The translations under genes and the position numbers were made by a program. The notes below the pieces were generated by a model that was not told the DNA's origin, did not search any database, and saw nothing but the letters and a program-made list of their open reading frames with translations. Below, piece after piece: positions 23,552-35,290 of a stretch of 64,000 bases of DNA; positions within the stretch are counted from its first letter, which is position 1, and each line of letters starts with the position of its first letter. The DNA comes from Cinnamomum chago (taxonomy: Eukaryota > Streptophyta > Magnoliopsida > Laurales > Lauraceae): positions 76,485,501 to 76,549,500 of the forward strand of contig CP142454.1 in assembly GCA_038049695.1 (NCBI GenBank). Reading direction: 5' to 3'.

Positions 23552-25662
23552 TCATTCGTAGAGATTGGAAGGGAGACGCGGAGTGAGTATTACTTCGAGT
23601 GGGCCCACCTTGGGCAGTGTCAAGCCAAATCCCTCCTTCATATCCACAGGTTCACCCAATGGGGTCACCATGTCAAAGCCATGTAGCAGCCGAGCCAGGG
23701 TCAGGTGCATCACCTGTGCAGCCAAAGATATACCCGGGCAGGATCTCCTGCCCGACCCGAAAGGCATGAGTTCGAAATGGTGGCCTCTGAAATCCACATC
23801 TGCTTGGGTGGTGAGAAATCTCTCTGGTTTATACTGCTCAGGATCCGACCACTTGCGTGGGTCCCTTTGAATCTTCCAAATGTTTGAAATCAACCATGTT
23901 CCAGCAGGGACATAATAGCCATTGATGTAGCAGCTTTCCATGGCCTGGTGGGGTATTGAGAGTGGGCCTGCTGGGTATAGACGCATTGTTTCCTTTATGA
24001 TGGCTTGTAGGTAGACCAGGTTCTTTATATCTGATTCGTCCACATTCCTGTCCTTTCCCACTTGAGTATCTAATTCATGTTGGGCTTTCTTTAACACGTC
24101 TGGATTGTTGAGTAGTAGTGCGACTGCCCACGCCATCGTCACGGAAGTAGTGTCCGTCCCAGCTATGATCAGCACCTGCATGGACACAAAACAGAGAATT
24201 TAATTACTTCATTTTGTGTAACCCATGGAAGTCCTTGTTTGTTTGATCTATAGTTTATACTCACTCTCTCTCTCTCTCTCTCTCTCTCTTCCTTTTTATG
24301 AAACCCACACAAACACAGCAAGTTGAGAACGCAAGATGTGAGGAGCCAACCACGCCTAATGCCACTCCACATTATTAACACCTCATGTACTTCACCATTT
24401 TGCAGGCCTTTGTAGTCTTTCATGTCCTTTCTACCGGTGCGTTCATCCAAATCCATGCAAATTCATGGGATTCAGTGCCTATAAGGAATGCGTGATCAAT
24501 TTGGATGGGTCATAATTACGGTGGGCCATAGTGGGAGTTTCAAAATGTGCGGACAGTGAGGACCGTCATTATAGGACGGGTTCCACATATATATAAAAAT
24601 ATATGCTGAGCGTTTTATTTTTGGAGTCCGAATCCCTTGATCAGTGTTTCCCATGCATGAATATTGAAGTAAAACTCGAAGAAGATGCCACTTTTGTATG
24701 AAGATGATGCAAAAATAACATACCAGTGGGAGTGTTTTAAAAACGGTATCCTGATCGAACTCAGAGAACTTTGCACCTTCTAATGTGGACAGCATCACAT
24801 GTATGAAGTCCTCCCTCCCCTCCACATTACTGGAGAGTCTCATTCGACGGTGCTCTTCCAACCAACTCGTCACTATAGAGTCCATCTCCTTGCCAGTGTT
24901 CTTCATGGCATTCTTGTATCCCCCAAAATCCAACCACTTGAGAAACGGAAGACAATCCGACACAAGGAACATCCCACCTAGATGAAACAGCTCACTTATT
25001 GCTTTCTGGAACCGCCTCGCCTCAACTTCATCACCCCCAGTGTTCTTGCCAAAGTAGCGCTTCCCTGCAATCATCATCACAATAATGTTAAAAATCACGT
25101 CCTTCAGCTGTTGCTTCATGTCCACCTTAACCGGTCGGTTCCCATTCCGTGCCCATACACTGTACAGCTCCTTCATGCACATGTTCACCTCAGCAGCTCG
25201 GACATGCTTGCGCAGCTCGAGCTGGAGGGTGGAAAGCAGCTCAATGGTGGCTATCTTACGCACTTCGCGCCAGTAAGGACCATAAGGGGCGATGCCAAAT
25301 AAGGCATATTCATAACCCAAGTACTTCACTCCAGAGAATCTGGGACGGCCAGCCAGGGCTTGGTCGTTGGTGGTGAAGCACTCCTTGGCTGCCTCCCATG
25401 TGCTTACGACGAACACCCGGTTTACGCCTAGCCGGAGCATGAAGACGGGGCCGAATTTATCTGCCATGGCACCAAAGACCCGAAAGAGAGGCTTGCCTCC
25501 ACCTAGCTGATGAAGGTGACCTATTACAGGCAACGCCCCAGCTGGTTGGGGTGGCTGCCTGCTGTTGGTGCCCTTGGTTTTCTCTCCTTTCCATAATAAA
25601 GTGTAGAAAAAGATGAAAGCTAAGAACCCAACAATAATTTGCAATGGGAAAGGCAATTCCAT
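23552..25662 (-). CDS. Cytochrome P450, CYP82 family (two exons, apparently intact)
   Basis: Exon 1 runs 25662-24724 and exon 2 24175-23552 (stop at 23552-23554), with a GT..AG phase-0 intron of 548 bp. The predicted protein is about 519 residues, normal for CYP82. It has an N-terminal membrane anchor (LPFPLQIIVGFLAFIFFYTLL), a proline-rich hinge (PPQPAGALPVIGHLH), the I-helix oxygen-binding motif AGTDTT (just after the intron), the K-helix KETMR, PERF, and the haem-binding FGSGRRSCPG with its cysteine ligand. CYP82 enzymes are endoplasmic-reticulum monooxygenases of specialised metabolism (alkaloids, phenolics, terpenoid-derived volatiles); the substrate cannot be inferred here. An in-frame Met 12 codons upstream (25698) exists but has weak start context; the Met at 25662 (aagATGG) fits better and puts the anchor at the N-terminus. 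No disabling change is seen. A decayed relative lies upstream at 27440-27870. Confidence 0.9.
24263..24289. repeat. CT microsatellite in the CYP82 intron
   Basis: About thirteen CT units on the plus strand, within the single intron of the P450 gene. Confidence 0.85.
24449..24552. repeat. Dispersed repeat, copy A (P450 intron)
   Basis: Shares aaattcatgggattc, caatttggatgggtcataa and the following ggtgg-cc phrases with 26221-26325. Both are followed or preceded by accgtc-tta words (24550, 25995). The copy lies wholly inside the P450 intron, so it is an insertion and not part of the gene. Confidence 0.6.
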
Positions 25663-25698
25663 CTTTGAATTGAAGCTAGTGTTGAGGTGGATATGCAT

Positions 25699-25940
25699 GG
25701 ATACACCACTTGTGCTCTTGTAGGAAATTTATACTAAATGCAACTCAGCTTAAGAATGAAGCATTTACAGCAATTTACTGATTTCAATTCATCAAACAGT
25801 AAGACAAGTACCCACACTTAACATAAAAAGGAAAGAGTACTAACACCCGAGAAGCACGTGACAGTGTGACACCCAAGCATAAAGGGGCGGACGTATAACA
25901 TGATACATGTCTTCTCTCTCCCTAGGGAACTAACAAACCT

Positions 25941-25979
<39 letters not shown>

Positions 25980-26349
25980 GAGAACAGGTCTTATAAGGAC
26001 CGTCCTTACAACTTATGGTGTGGACAACCTAGTAGGGCCCACGGTGAAATCTCACTGATCATGGGACAAAGGGGGATCGAAAGATTCAAGTGGGGTCAAC
26101 CTACATATCAAATTTGAAGTCAATCTAATACCTCTAACTCCCTCATCCGTCGTCCACAAGTTGAACAGTTTTATATCAAACAAGAAAAATGGACCTCAAT
26201 ACAATGGTCTAGTTCATTCGAATCCAGCAAATTCATGGGATTCGGTGTCTATGAGGGGGTTGTGAATATGTGGTCAATTTGGATGGGTCATAAGGTGGAC
26301 CCTATGTGGGCATTCCGAACTATGCATTTAGAATTCTCACTTCTATTCT
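25699..26349. other. Upstream region of the CYP82 gene
   Basis: Presumed promoter side of the minus-strand P450. It contains an AT microsatellite at 25942-25972 and copy B of the dispersed repeat (26221-26325). No well-placed TATA box was identified with confidence. Confidence 0.45.
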
Positions 26350-27399
26350 TAATATGTATGTTTTACTCCTCCTTTCCTAGAGTTCAAATAGTATTAGTAA
26401 CATTCTTTTATTAGGGCTGGCATGAGGACCACTAGGGATTCCTTAGAATCTGACTTCAATTGAAAATTTGGACCCCACATCTCATGTGAACTCCGGATGC
26501 ACAATTAATTGCAAATATGTCCACTATATAAATGCAATTGTATTCCATTCTTAGGAATAATTAGATAAAGACCCTAATCTTCCCAAATACTACAAGTATG
26601 CCTCTCTATCAATTATATCCATGGATCTAATGAAATAAATATGTCCAACCAAATCTGATTCACATCTCATTATTTATGTGACCCAATTAATCACAGTAAT
26701 CATCAGTACCATCCAATTAATTCTTAATTGAGATGAGTGCGCACCTACCAATGATAAAATCCATTAATTGACAAAAGGGGATATTTAGGAGATAAATTCC
26801 ACTTGAGAATTATATTTTCCCACAGCTCCACTACCACGTACCCAAGACACCGATTTGTTGACCTACAATTGGCTTCACTTATTGGTGACTCATAGTAAAT
26901 GCATAGTAGAAACTTAAGTCTATTAATCTCTCAGGATTAAGCCTATTGCTTTGGAATTATGAGTGTAGTCCTTAAATCAAAGGCACATTTATATAAGGTG
27001 CTACCTATGGTCTTTTAGTACATCCAATGTACCAGCACAATGTCTTATACTCTGATGATTTAGATATACCATACTATCTCATAGTGATAAAAGTGTGCAA
27101 CATTATCAGATGAGATGTCCAAGTGTCCAACCCCATCACTAGTTGTGAAAATACTTTAAGTATAATATTTGTGATCTATATCTCCTGTATGTGAATCCCA
27201 TCCACACATATGGATTACATCTAATAAAGTTGTGAGCTCTGGTTCATCTTATGAACCATTATGTCATTTTGTATTGGCTACATGCAAACATAGAATATTA
27301 CCATTCATTACATGAATAAAGCATGAGAATATAAATCAATTAATGAAATAAATCAATTTATTCGGATCATCCACTTGATTAAGGATATATAATCTAACA
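26350..27399 (-). mobile_element. Probable Copia-type solo LTR
   Basis: On the minus strand the unit begins tgttagattatatatcc at 27399, a start typical of plant Ty1/copia LTRs, and has a TATATAAA-like box near 26990. No internal retrotransposon sequence is adjacent. The other end is not resolved and no target duplication was found, so the limits are approximate. Confidence 0.4.
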
Positions 27400-27439
27400 A
27401 AAAGAGCATGCCTTTTCTAATACTATCTAGCCGAGGCAC

Positions 27440-27870
27440 TACATGCATCCATCACTCGTGGAGCTTGGAAGGGAGACGTGGTGTGAGTTTGAGTGGGCCT
27501 GTCTTGGGTTAAGCATGCTTTTTTCTCCTAAAGTGACTTTTCGCTTGAATTCACTTTACAAGTGAATTTTCCAAACCGGCCGATATATATTAAAAAATGT
27601 TGGTTAGCCCTAGCTAGAAGTCCACGCCTGCTTGAGTGGTGAGAAATCTCTCAATCAAATCTATACTCCTCCGGGTCAAACCATTGGTCTGGGACCTGTT
27701 GAGTCTTCGAAGGGTTAGAAATCAACTATGGGCAAGAGGGACCGTAATAGCATCTTTCCACGGCCTGGTGGGGGTAAGAGTGGGGGCCTGGCGGGTATGG
27801 GCGCATTGTTTCCTTGATGATGGCTTGTATTGTTGGTAGACCAAGCTCTTTATATCTGGCTAGCAACTGT
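27440..27870 (-). pseudogene. Decayed CYP82 second-exon copy
   Basis: Segments at 27455-27512 and 27615-27860 align on the minus strand with exon 2 of the intact P450: the C-terminal coding end (ggaagggagacg), the tgagtggtgagaaatctct segment, the ggcctggtgggg segment and the gcgcattgtttcctt region coding for KETMRLYP. Between them about 300 bp, including the haem-binding region, is missing and replaced by unrelated sequence. Frameshifts and stops are present throughout. The copy is a partial tandem-duplication relic, non-functional. Confidence 0.8.
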
Positions 27871-29024
27871 GCTTCGCCCGAGCCTCGATAAAAAAAAGTA
27901 AATGGTTTATTACAAGATTTATAAAAATAAATAAAGTTTCAGATACTTATAAAATGAAATGGACTTTCAAAATCTTTTTCTTTTCAATCATGAGAATAAT
28001 TTGGTGGTCTCCTTACATTGTCAGATATTTTCTAATTCTTTTTATAGATTTAGTGGGCAGCTCATTTCTAATGTTGATTGTTGTACCTTGATTAACATTA
28101 GAAACATCCACCCCCATAAAAATGAAAAAAAAAAAAAAAAAAAGCCCATGTAATTGATGTAGCTGATCTGTTCATGCTTCACATGCATGGAAATACAATA
28201 ATCAAATGTACATAGGTGTACAACTGACTTGAGGCTTACAAATTGTGTCACATCTCTTACTATTAATGGAAAAAGGACAAGAGCAACAACAACAAAAGGA
28301 GATATATAGTGAGGTCATAGAATCCATATTCATATCAATTTTAAGTTAAAAAAAATTAAAAGGGCTCACACAAATACATTGAAGCATAGCTTCTTACATC
28401 AAAATAGATATTTAAAAAGAACTATCAACATTTGTATCAATGTCATCCTCTAGTTCATGCAAAAAGTGAGGGCAATAATAAGGGTGCCATGAAAGCAGCA
28501 ACGGCGGATGGACTCATTCGATTCTCTGAAATATGAGCAGCAATAATATGGAGGGATGGAGATGAGTCGTTGGTTGGATTGATAGATGTGAGAAGGTTCA
28601 AGTTGGAGATTGGGAGATTAACAAATTTCCTAAAATCAAGGATTTGCTAAGATTCCATTCAAAATCCGAAACTATGGGAATATTAATGGGAGACTACGCA
28701 CAGGTTATATGTTACTATATGGTTGGACTTGATTGATCGTAATAGATCATAGATTTAGTGTGGCCCATATTGATAGGTGATCCAGTGAGAGTGATGAGAG
28801 AGATTTTCCGTTTTATTTGGAATGTGGATTAGTGCAAATTGGAATCAATTTTAGTCAGGCATCGATTAGTTTGAATTAGATCCTCTCAATTAGAAAGATT
28901 TCAAGAATCTCTCTTATCTTTATGTGAGAGATATGAGATATGAGATATGTGAGAGATCTTAGGAGTTTCTCTTATTTTTATAGGCCAAAGTGACATGGCA
29001 AGCCAAAGCACTGTATATTTTTTT
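27871..29024. other. Non-coding spacer
   Basis: A+T-rich; an A run lies at 28124-28143. Short gagatatg repeats sit near 28925-28950. No gene recognised. Confidence 0.5.
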
Positions 29025-29533
29025 AAAGAGGAATTTACCGCATACGATCCCATAGGACTCCATACTACTCTTGATGTCCAAAAAACCACCGTATATATGG
29101 ATACGTCTAGCGATTGGTCGATATCGACCATTATTATGGTTGATATTGACCATTCTGTGGTAGTTGCTTTCGATTTGCAAAATCCAAATGGTCGATATCG
29201 ACCATTATGCGGTAGTTGCTCTTGATTTGCAGAACCAAATAGAAATTAGGGTAGGGGAGTAGAGGAGGACGGAGAAGAGGGGAGGGGTGGGTTTTCCTAT
29301 GCAACAGTGATGATAAAAGTTTGTGGTTGATTGTGGGTCTATTCCTGCAGGCAACAACATTGCAAAGGTAGTGGTTATGCAATGTTGGGTAGGGGCACTA
29401 CTTGGCCATTGTGGTGGTGGTTGAGGGCAGGAGAAAGTGGGAAATTTTGATGGGTTGCATAGGGGTAGCAACGGCAAGAGAGGTTAGGTTGTGGATACTT
29501 CTTCTAGTTGGAAGGATGATGGGATTTTCATTC

Positions 29534-32228
29534 TGTTACACCGCAACCCAACTTAATCTCCATTTGTACTGATTATTGAGGATTGAGTTTAAATTAATTA
29601 TGCTTAGTTGTCAATCATCGAGCTTAGTACTCCTTAGTCTTTTTAGACCGAGTTAATTGAGTATTGAGTCTTGAATAGGTGAGTGGAGTAGGCTTGACTC
29701 ACTTGGGTAGAGTCAAGGACTTTTTCGTAATTGTAGATTTTCTCATTTTGCATCATTTTCACGTCATTTTGGCGTCATTGCGTGTATCTCGTTGAGCACG
29801 TTAATTTTTGTATTGAGTTTTGCCTCATTTGACCAACCATTGAACTAGTGGACCTCTAATTGACTTAAATTGTAAATATGAAATTTTGGTGGGCCTTATA
29901 GCAAAAAGGGACAATTTTATCCCTTTACAGCAACTACTACTCTCCTCTCTGTTTTCATTTCCTTTCACCTCTTCCTCTCTATGTTCTTCATCTTTTTCTC
30001 TTCTCTCTTCCTCAATCAGCAAAAGCTTGTGCATGTATTTTGAGAGTTAAAAGAGAACTCATCATCATCATCCTCTTCTTCCTCTCACCCTCGTTGACAA
30101 GGTTGGCAAGAACCCACCTCTTTCATTCCTTTTTCTCGTCAATTCGGACGTCTTGTTGAGGTAGGCGCCAAACCCCTTTTATTCCATGTTTTTGGGTTGC
30201 AATTGACTCAAAAGACCCTTGAGATAGACATGCATTCATATTCATGTGTATTTGTGTCTAGGGTTTGAATATTTTGGGGATTTTAGGGTCCTTTAACCCA
30301 AGATTGTAGAAGAGAGTTTTGGAAAGCTTAAATTGAGGCAAGTATAAGCATAATATGAGTTACATCTTGTTATTTCCATTGATTTAATGTTTTACTCCAA
30401 TACTCTTAGTGGTTAACAAATGTTTAACAATCTCTCTTTATGTAGTTCTTTATGTATTTAAATTATGGAATGATTATATATTGGAAATGGGAGCAAAGAG
30501 GCTCCATTTTTGTCTAGGCTATAATGTGAGAAAAAGTGTGGAATGGAAGGAGGAGAGAGAGCTTCAGATTTGGCAAAAATGCACACTTCAGGAACAGTGC
30601 CGTAGACTCAGCGGTCACCAGGCGGTTAGCCGCGTGATCCCTGGCGGCTAGCCGAAACCCACGGTTACATTTCCAATAGTTGACATTCTGTCAGGAAAAC
30701 TGCGGTTACCAGGCGGCTAGCCGACTGTTCTACAGGCGGCTAACCGCCAGGCCACCACCCGCTAACCGACCCCTCAAATTTTCTAATTGTTTCAAAGCCC
30801 TCTTAGAGCCATGAATTAATACTTTGACCCCGTAGTTGCCTAATTGAAACCCTAGGAACTTGAAGAGCCCTAAAAGCCAGGACTTGTCACCACGCCATGG
30901 ATATTAATTTAATGAACTTTCTATTAAAATGTGACACAAAAGTTCCTTAAATGTATGTCGAATTGGATGGTGAGGAACTAATAGAAGACTAGACTAGATT
31001 GGCTATTAATTCCTTGATTCCTTAAATTATTGCATTTCATATTGAATTTTACTTTCAATTGATATATCAATCATTATTTATAGCTTTATTGTATCATCAA
31101 TATCCTCTGAGGTCTCATTACTCCATTTCTTTTGTCACTCGTCAAATATGGTATATTAATTCAGTCTTTAATTGGAAATGTGGATAGAGTAAATATACAG
31201 TGATATGTGAATATTATTGATTTTGATTATAGACAGTTTGAAGTACACACTTACTCGAATCCACTTATTATGTCGATTATTTTGATTCGATTGAATCGGC
31301 ACTACTTAGTTTCAACCTTGTGATACCCGACGGGGTTTGAACTTTGTTTATTTATTAGAGACTACTGCAGTAAGTTGTCTGGAGTACCGAAACTCCAGAA
31401 CCGGGTAGCCAGTTAGCCTTTGGCCAGGCAACTGATGACATCTCAACTAGATTTGCTCTCTTTGAGAGGATGAGCTTAAGGTAGGAGCCAAATTAGTATG
31501 TTTTCTTATTAATTGATTCATCAGCATAATTATTCGAAGTTTGCGCAATTTGCGTAGTTGATACTATTATTGATATCTACTAATTCACTTGTCTTAAATT
31601 CAAATTGCAACATTATGTGGTTTTTTATTTTGCCTATATTTGCTAAATCGTCGTGTTGAGATACTACATTTGGTGTCACAGACACAGATGCAGCTCCCGG
31701 TCCTGAAGAGGTCCAGAAGAGAGAGGAGGTTACCCAAGAGGTACCATCAGGATTAGAAGAGTGGCTAGAACAATGGTCAGCTTAGAATCTACCTCCTCGG
31801 AGTGCGAACTACACTTGTAGATACCATAGTTCGTGTGACTAGCCCTTTTTATGTGGTCATACAAAATTCTTTTGCATATACTTTTGGTAGTGGATGTATA
31901 TGTTTTTCTTTCAATGGATGTATAGGGATTCCTTCATTGGTCCCTCTTTTGTAACCTAATGCCTATACTTGTATAAGTCTTTTACATCAAACTTAAATGT
32001 TTAATTGCACTGAATGAGAGATGATACCTTCTGTACATGAATTACGACTTCCGCTATATTTTAATATCATTTATTTGTGTTAGTGAGCTAGACTCACATG
32101 TGGAATCGTCAATTTTCTCTCCTTCGTGTGTTGTATTTGGCTCGAGACAGGTACAACATTCGGGAGTACGTGTGCCACACCTTAGGGATTACCCTAGGCC
32201 AGGGTGATTTCGGGACCGGGATGCGACA
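29534..32228 (+). mobile_element. Solo LTR, Ty3/gypsy type, 2.7 kb
   Basis: Begins tgttacaccgcaac and ends gatgcgaca. It is flanked by a perfect 5-bp duplication cattc (29529-29533 and 32229-32233). No internal coding domain is present, so it is what remains after recombination between two LTRs. The TG..CA ends and TGTTACAC start resemble chromovirus-type gypsy LTRs. It interrupts the inverted-repeat element at 29025-32906 and is therefore younger than it. Confidence 0.85.
30608..30775. repeat. Iterated cggctagccg words inside the solo LTR
   Basis: Six or so copies of ggcggttagccg / ggcggctagccg, partly palindromic, within 170 bp. They lie mid-LTR and are non-coding. Confidence 0.75.
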
Positions 32229-33079
32229 CATTCTATAGTGAATCCCAATTTTAAATCTAGGAAGAGAAGAGATCAAATGGAAAGGGAGTGGACCCATTCT
32301 TGGCGCCTGTTCAGAAATTGGTTAACTGGTTTAAATCATATCCATATACATACACGTTTCTAATGATGTGCCGTCCTAGCAGCAGCTGTGACCTCATACA
32401 GGTAGTACAAGCACAACCTACCACAGGTTCCAACTCATGCCTGTCCTCCATTCATGGAGGTCATGCACTACCGCTTAATGTTGGCAGACTGTATACGTGT
32501 CAGCCTTGATCTCCTGTATGATGTTATCTATGGCTATGGAGAGCATGGGCAAGAGCCCATAGGTCACAACCTGGGGGGCTGGGATTAGTCTTAACGGACT
32601 CAATCACCTATGCAACACCACTCCTCACCTCTTCTCCCTCATGAAAATCTTAATTTCTATTTGGGTTTTACAAATCGAGAGAAACTATTGTATAATGGTC
32701 GATACCGACCATTTGGATTCTGCAAATCGAAAGCAACCACTGCAGAATAGTCGATATCGACCAAAATAATGGTCGAGATATCGACCAATCGCTAAACGAC
32801 AAAAAAAAAAAAAAAAAACCCCGCACCTTGAGGACTTTATCCATACATACGGTGTTTTTGGGACCTCAAGAGTGGTATGGGGTCCTATGCGGTAAATTCC
32901 TCTTTTTTAAAAGAAGAACTCTAGTATCTTTGATTTGGCACTCTTGAGAGCACTTCTCCTTGTTTGTTGTATATAATTTGACTACATGCCTCTCCCTCCC
33001 CCACATGGGTACCTAACTCCTATTGAGTAGTAGTGAAAGTGCCCCACACCATCAACACTAAAATAGTTTCAATCCCAGC

Positions 33080-33920
33080 TAGGCTTGTAAATCAGACCAT
33101 CTCGAGAGAAGGGGCCCAGCCCAGATCGGAACTCAAAAAGCCCTTAAACTGAGGGCTTTCGTTTTCAAGGAAAAGCCTTAGGGCTGGGCTTGGGCGATAT
33201 TTGGCATGCTCTTTTGATGGCCAAGTTTGGACAGTACTAGTGCAGCCTTGGCCATTTTATTTTTCTTTATTTCAAGTAATAAAATGGGGCTGCTTCCATT
33301 CCCTTTCTTCTAGTTTTATTGTTTCTAATGTAAGCTCATTATATTATTTTAATACATATTTACTAGTACAACATACTTTTTCCTCCATAGAGTAACTTGG
33401 GATGCCAATCAATTCACAATTCATAAAGATAGCGTGGAACTTCAAGAATATGGGGTGACCCAAATATCTATTTAATTAGATATTTACGGCTTCCAATTTT
33501 TAATAATCTAAACTAACAGTATTTTTTAAGTATTATTTTTGTGACCGAAATCCAATAATGTTTAATTGTCAAATTAGTGTTAAATTGAAAATGATGCCAA
33601 TTCATAAAAGGTAGGTGAAGCCTGGCCCAACAATAGGGATTGTTTAACTAAAAATAATATTTTTTTGGTAAAAAAGAGGAGTTGAACATACATTCACTCA
33701 CACACAAACAAACCTCCCAACCAAGTGAGCTGCAAGTTGGGTTATACCTTCACTTTTATTTATAAAATATAATAGACCCGGTCAGGCTTAACATATCATA
33801 GGTGGGTTGGGCTTGGGCTGGGTACTTATGGCCAGACTTAGTCTTGGCCCAGGCTCAGGTTTGTTGTTTAAAATACAGGCCAAGCCTAGATATTGCTCAG
33901 CCCAGCCCATGAACACCCCT
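33080..33920. mobile_element. Word-type element W4 (word ggctggg/cccagcc)
   Basis: The left end (taggcttgtaaatcag) and right end (gcccatgaacaccccta) form a degraded inverted pair, each followed inward by gggctgggcttggg / gcccagcc words (33110-33195 and 33780-33910). The right terminus matches a common plant repeat end. No target duplication was recovered. Confidence 0.5.
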
Positions 33921-34384
33921 ATATATAGAAATGCATGTGAAAGGTGTGAAATAAAACAAACTCTTTAACCATTTTTCTTTTGAGAAAAGTAAATATAATC
34001 GTATATGTAAAACCCATATGAACAAAACATGTATAATTTTGTCCAATAAAAGAAAGTTTTTAGAGACAACTTCCATTCTCCAAGGATTTTCTTTTAGCGG
34101 TCCCTTTGCAATAGAAGTTAGACAATATAACGCTCAACCAATACTCAATGCTTGGTAATAGTGTAAAAAAAAGTAAAATGATGGTTTTCTTATTTTGATT
34201 GAGGCCATGAGCTTTGCTCTGTCTTGGCCCTAGCCCTCGAGGGTAAGGTAAGGGACTAAGTAGTGCAAGCCCTCTAAGGCCTTTAGTTCACTCGGGCATG
34301 GCCTTGCATATATTAACGGTAGGGTAAGGACAAACCCATAGTCTTAATTGATCAAAATCATTGTCCCCTTCTTTTAATACTAGC

Positions 34385-35290
34385 GGCCTCTTTGTTTCAT
34401 CTCGTTGAATACCGAGAATTGTATTTTTTATAATTAGTTAAAAATGAAGAACCAAAGGTAAATATCAAGAAAATGATGATCAAATAAATCTTCCTTTGGT
34501 GATCCTTTTTTTGCATTAAAATACGTACATAGGAATTGAAAACATAGAGTGGTTAAAAATGAAGGCCAAACATGAAATTCCAAAAATGAGCATCAAATAG
34601 TATCTTCTTCTAATTGTATTTTTTAAAAGAAAATGTTATTTGATCTTCTTTTTTGAAATTCACTTTAATCTTCATTTTAAATCATCCTGTGTATTCAATT
34701 CCTTTTGAATTCTAATAAAACCAAATGGGACCACGACAATAGAATCAAGGGAAGACGGGGAAAAGAATACCCAGTCATTCAAAAGTAAGGCCTTAGAGTG
34801 AAATTCTCTACCTCAATTTGTGTTATGCTCACCATTAAATAGACCACATCTGCAACATGTTATTAAAACGCTCAATAATAAGATTTTCAAAGTGTTTCCA
34901 TTCCTCGTCGCACTAGGAGGAGCATTTTAATAGATTACATTCGTCATTGAGGAATGTGATTGAACAAAGCTTTGGAGTATTGAAAGCTCGATTCCATGTA
35001 CTCAAAGGTAATTTCATGGTTTTTTTTTTTCTTTCTTAAGAATGGGTGTGTCAGAAGAGAAAAATTCCGGGTGCTAATAGAACGTCCCATTCTTCTTTTT
35101 TTTTTTTTTTTTTTTAAATAATGATAGAAACTACCCCTCTAAAAAGAGGCAAATAGGGGGCATACCAAATGGTCTATTAAAAGTAGATTTGTTCATTACC
35201 AAATACATTTTTTTTTATTCTAACATCTTTTTTTAATGGCCCTATTTTGAATAGTCTATCAGAAAAATAGTAGAGACGCCAAACAAGGCC
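34385..35290 (+). mobile_element. PIF/Harbinger element remnant with transposase fragment
   Basis: At about 34918-35020 the plus strand encodes NVIEQSFGVLKARFHVLKGN, the conserved C-terminal block of plant Harbinger (DDE_4/HARBI1-like) transposases. Nearby inverted ends ggcctctttgttt (34385) and gccaaacaaggcc (35290) resemble this superfamily. Everything else of the transposase is missing. A clean TTA duplication is not seen, so the limits are tentative. Confidence 0.6.

Larger units (their letters stand above)
29025..32906. mobile_element. Element with ~225-255-bp terminal inverted repeats (word ggtcgatatcgacc), hosting a solo LTR
   Basis: 29025-29248 is inverted at 32650-32906: aaagaggaatttaccgcat, gcgattggtcgatat, gttgctttcgatttgcag and aatagaaatta are shared in order. 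The palindromic word ggtcgatatcgacc is iterated in both arms. Without the inserted LTR the element would be about 1.2 kb and non-coding. It is probably a non-autonomous Mutator-like element; a target duplication at the T/A-rich borders is not clear. Confidence 0.75.
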
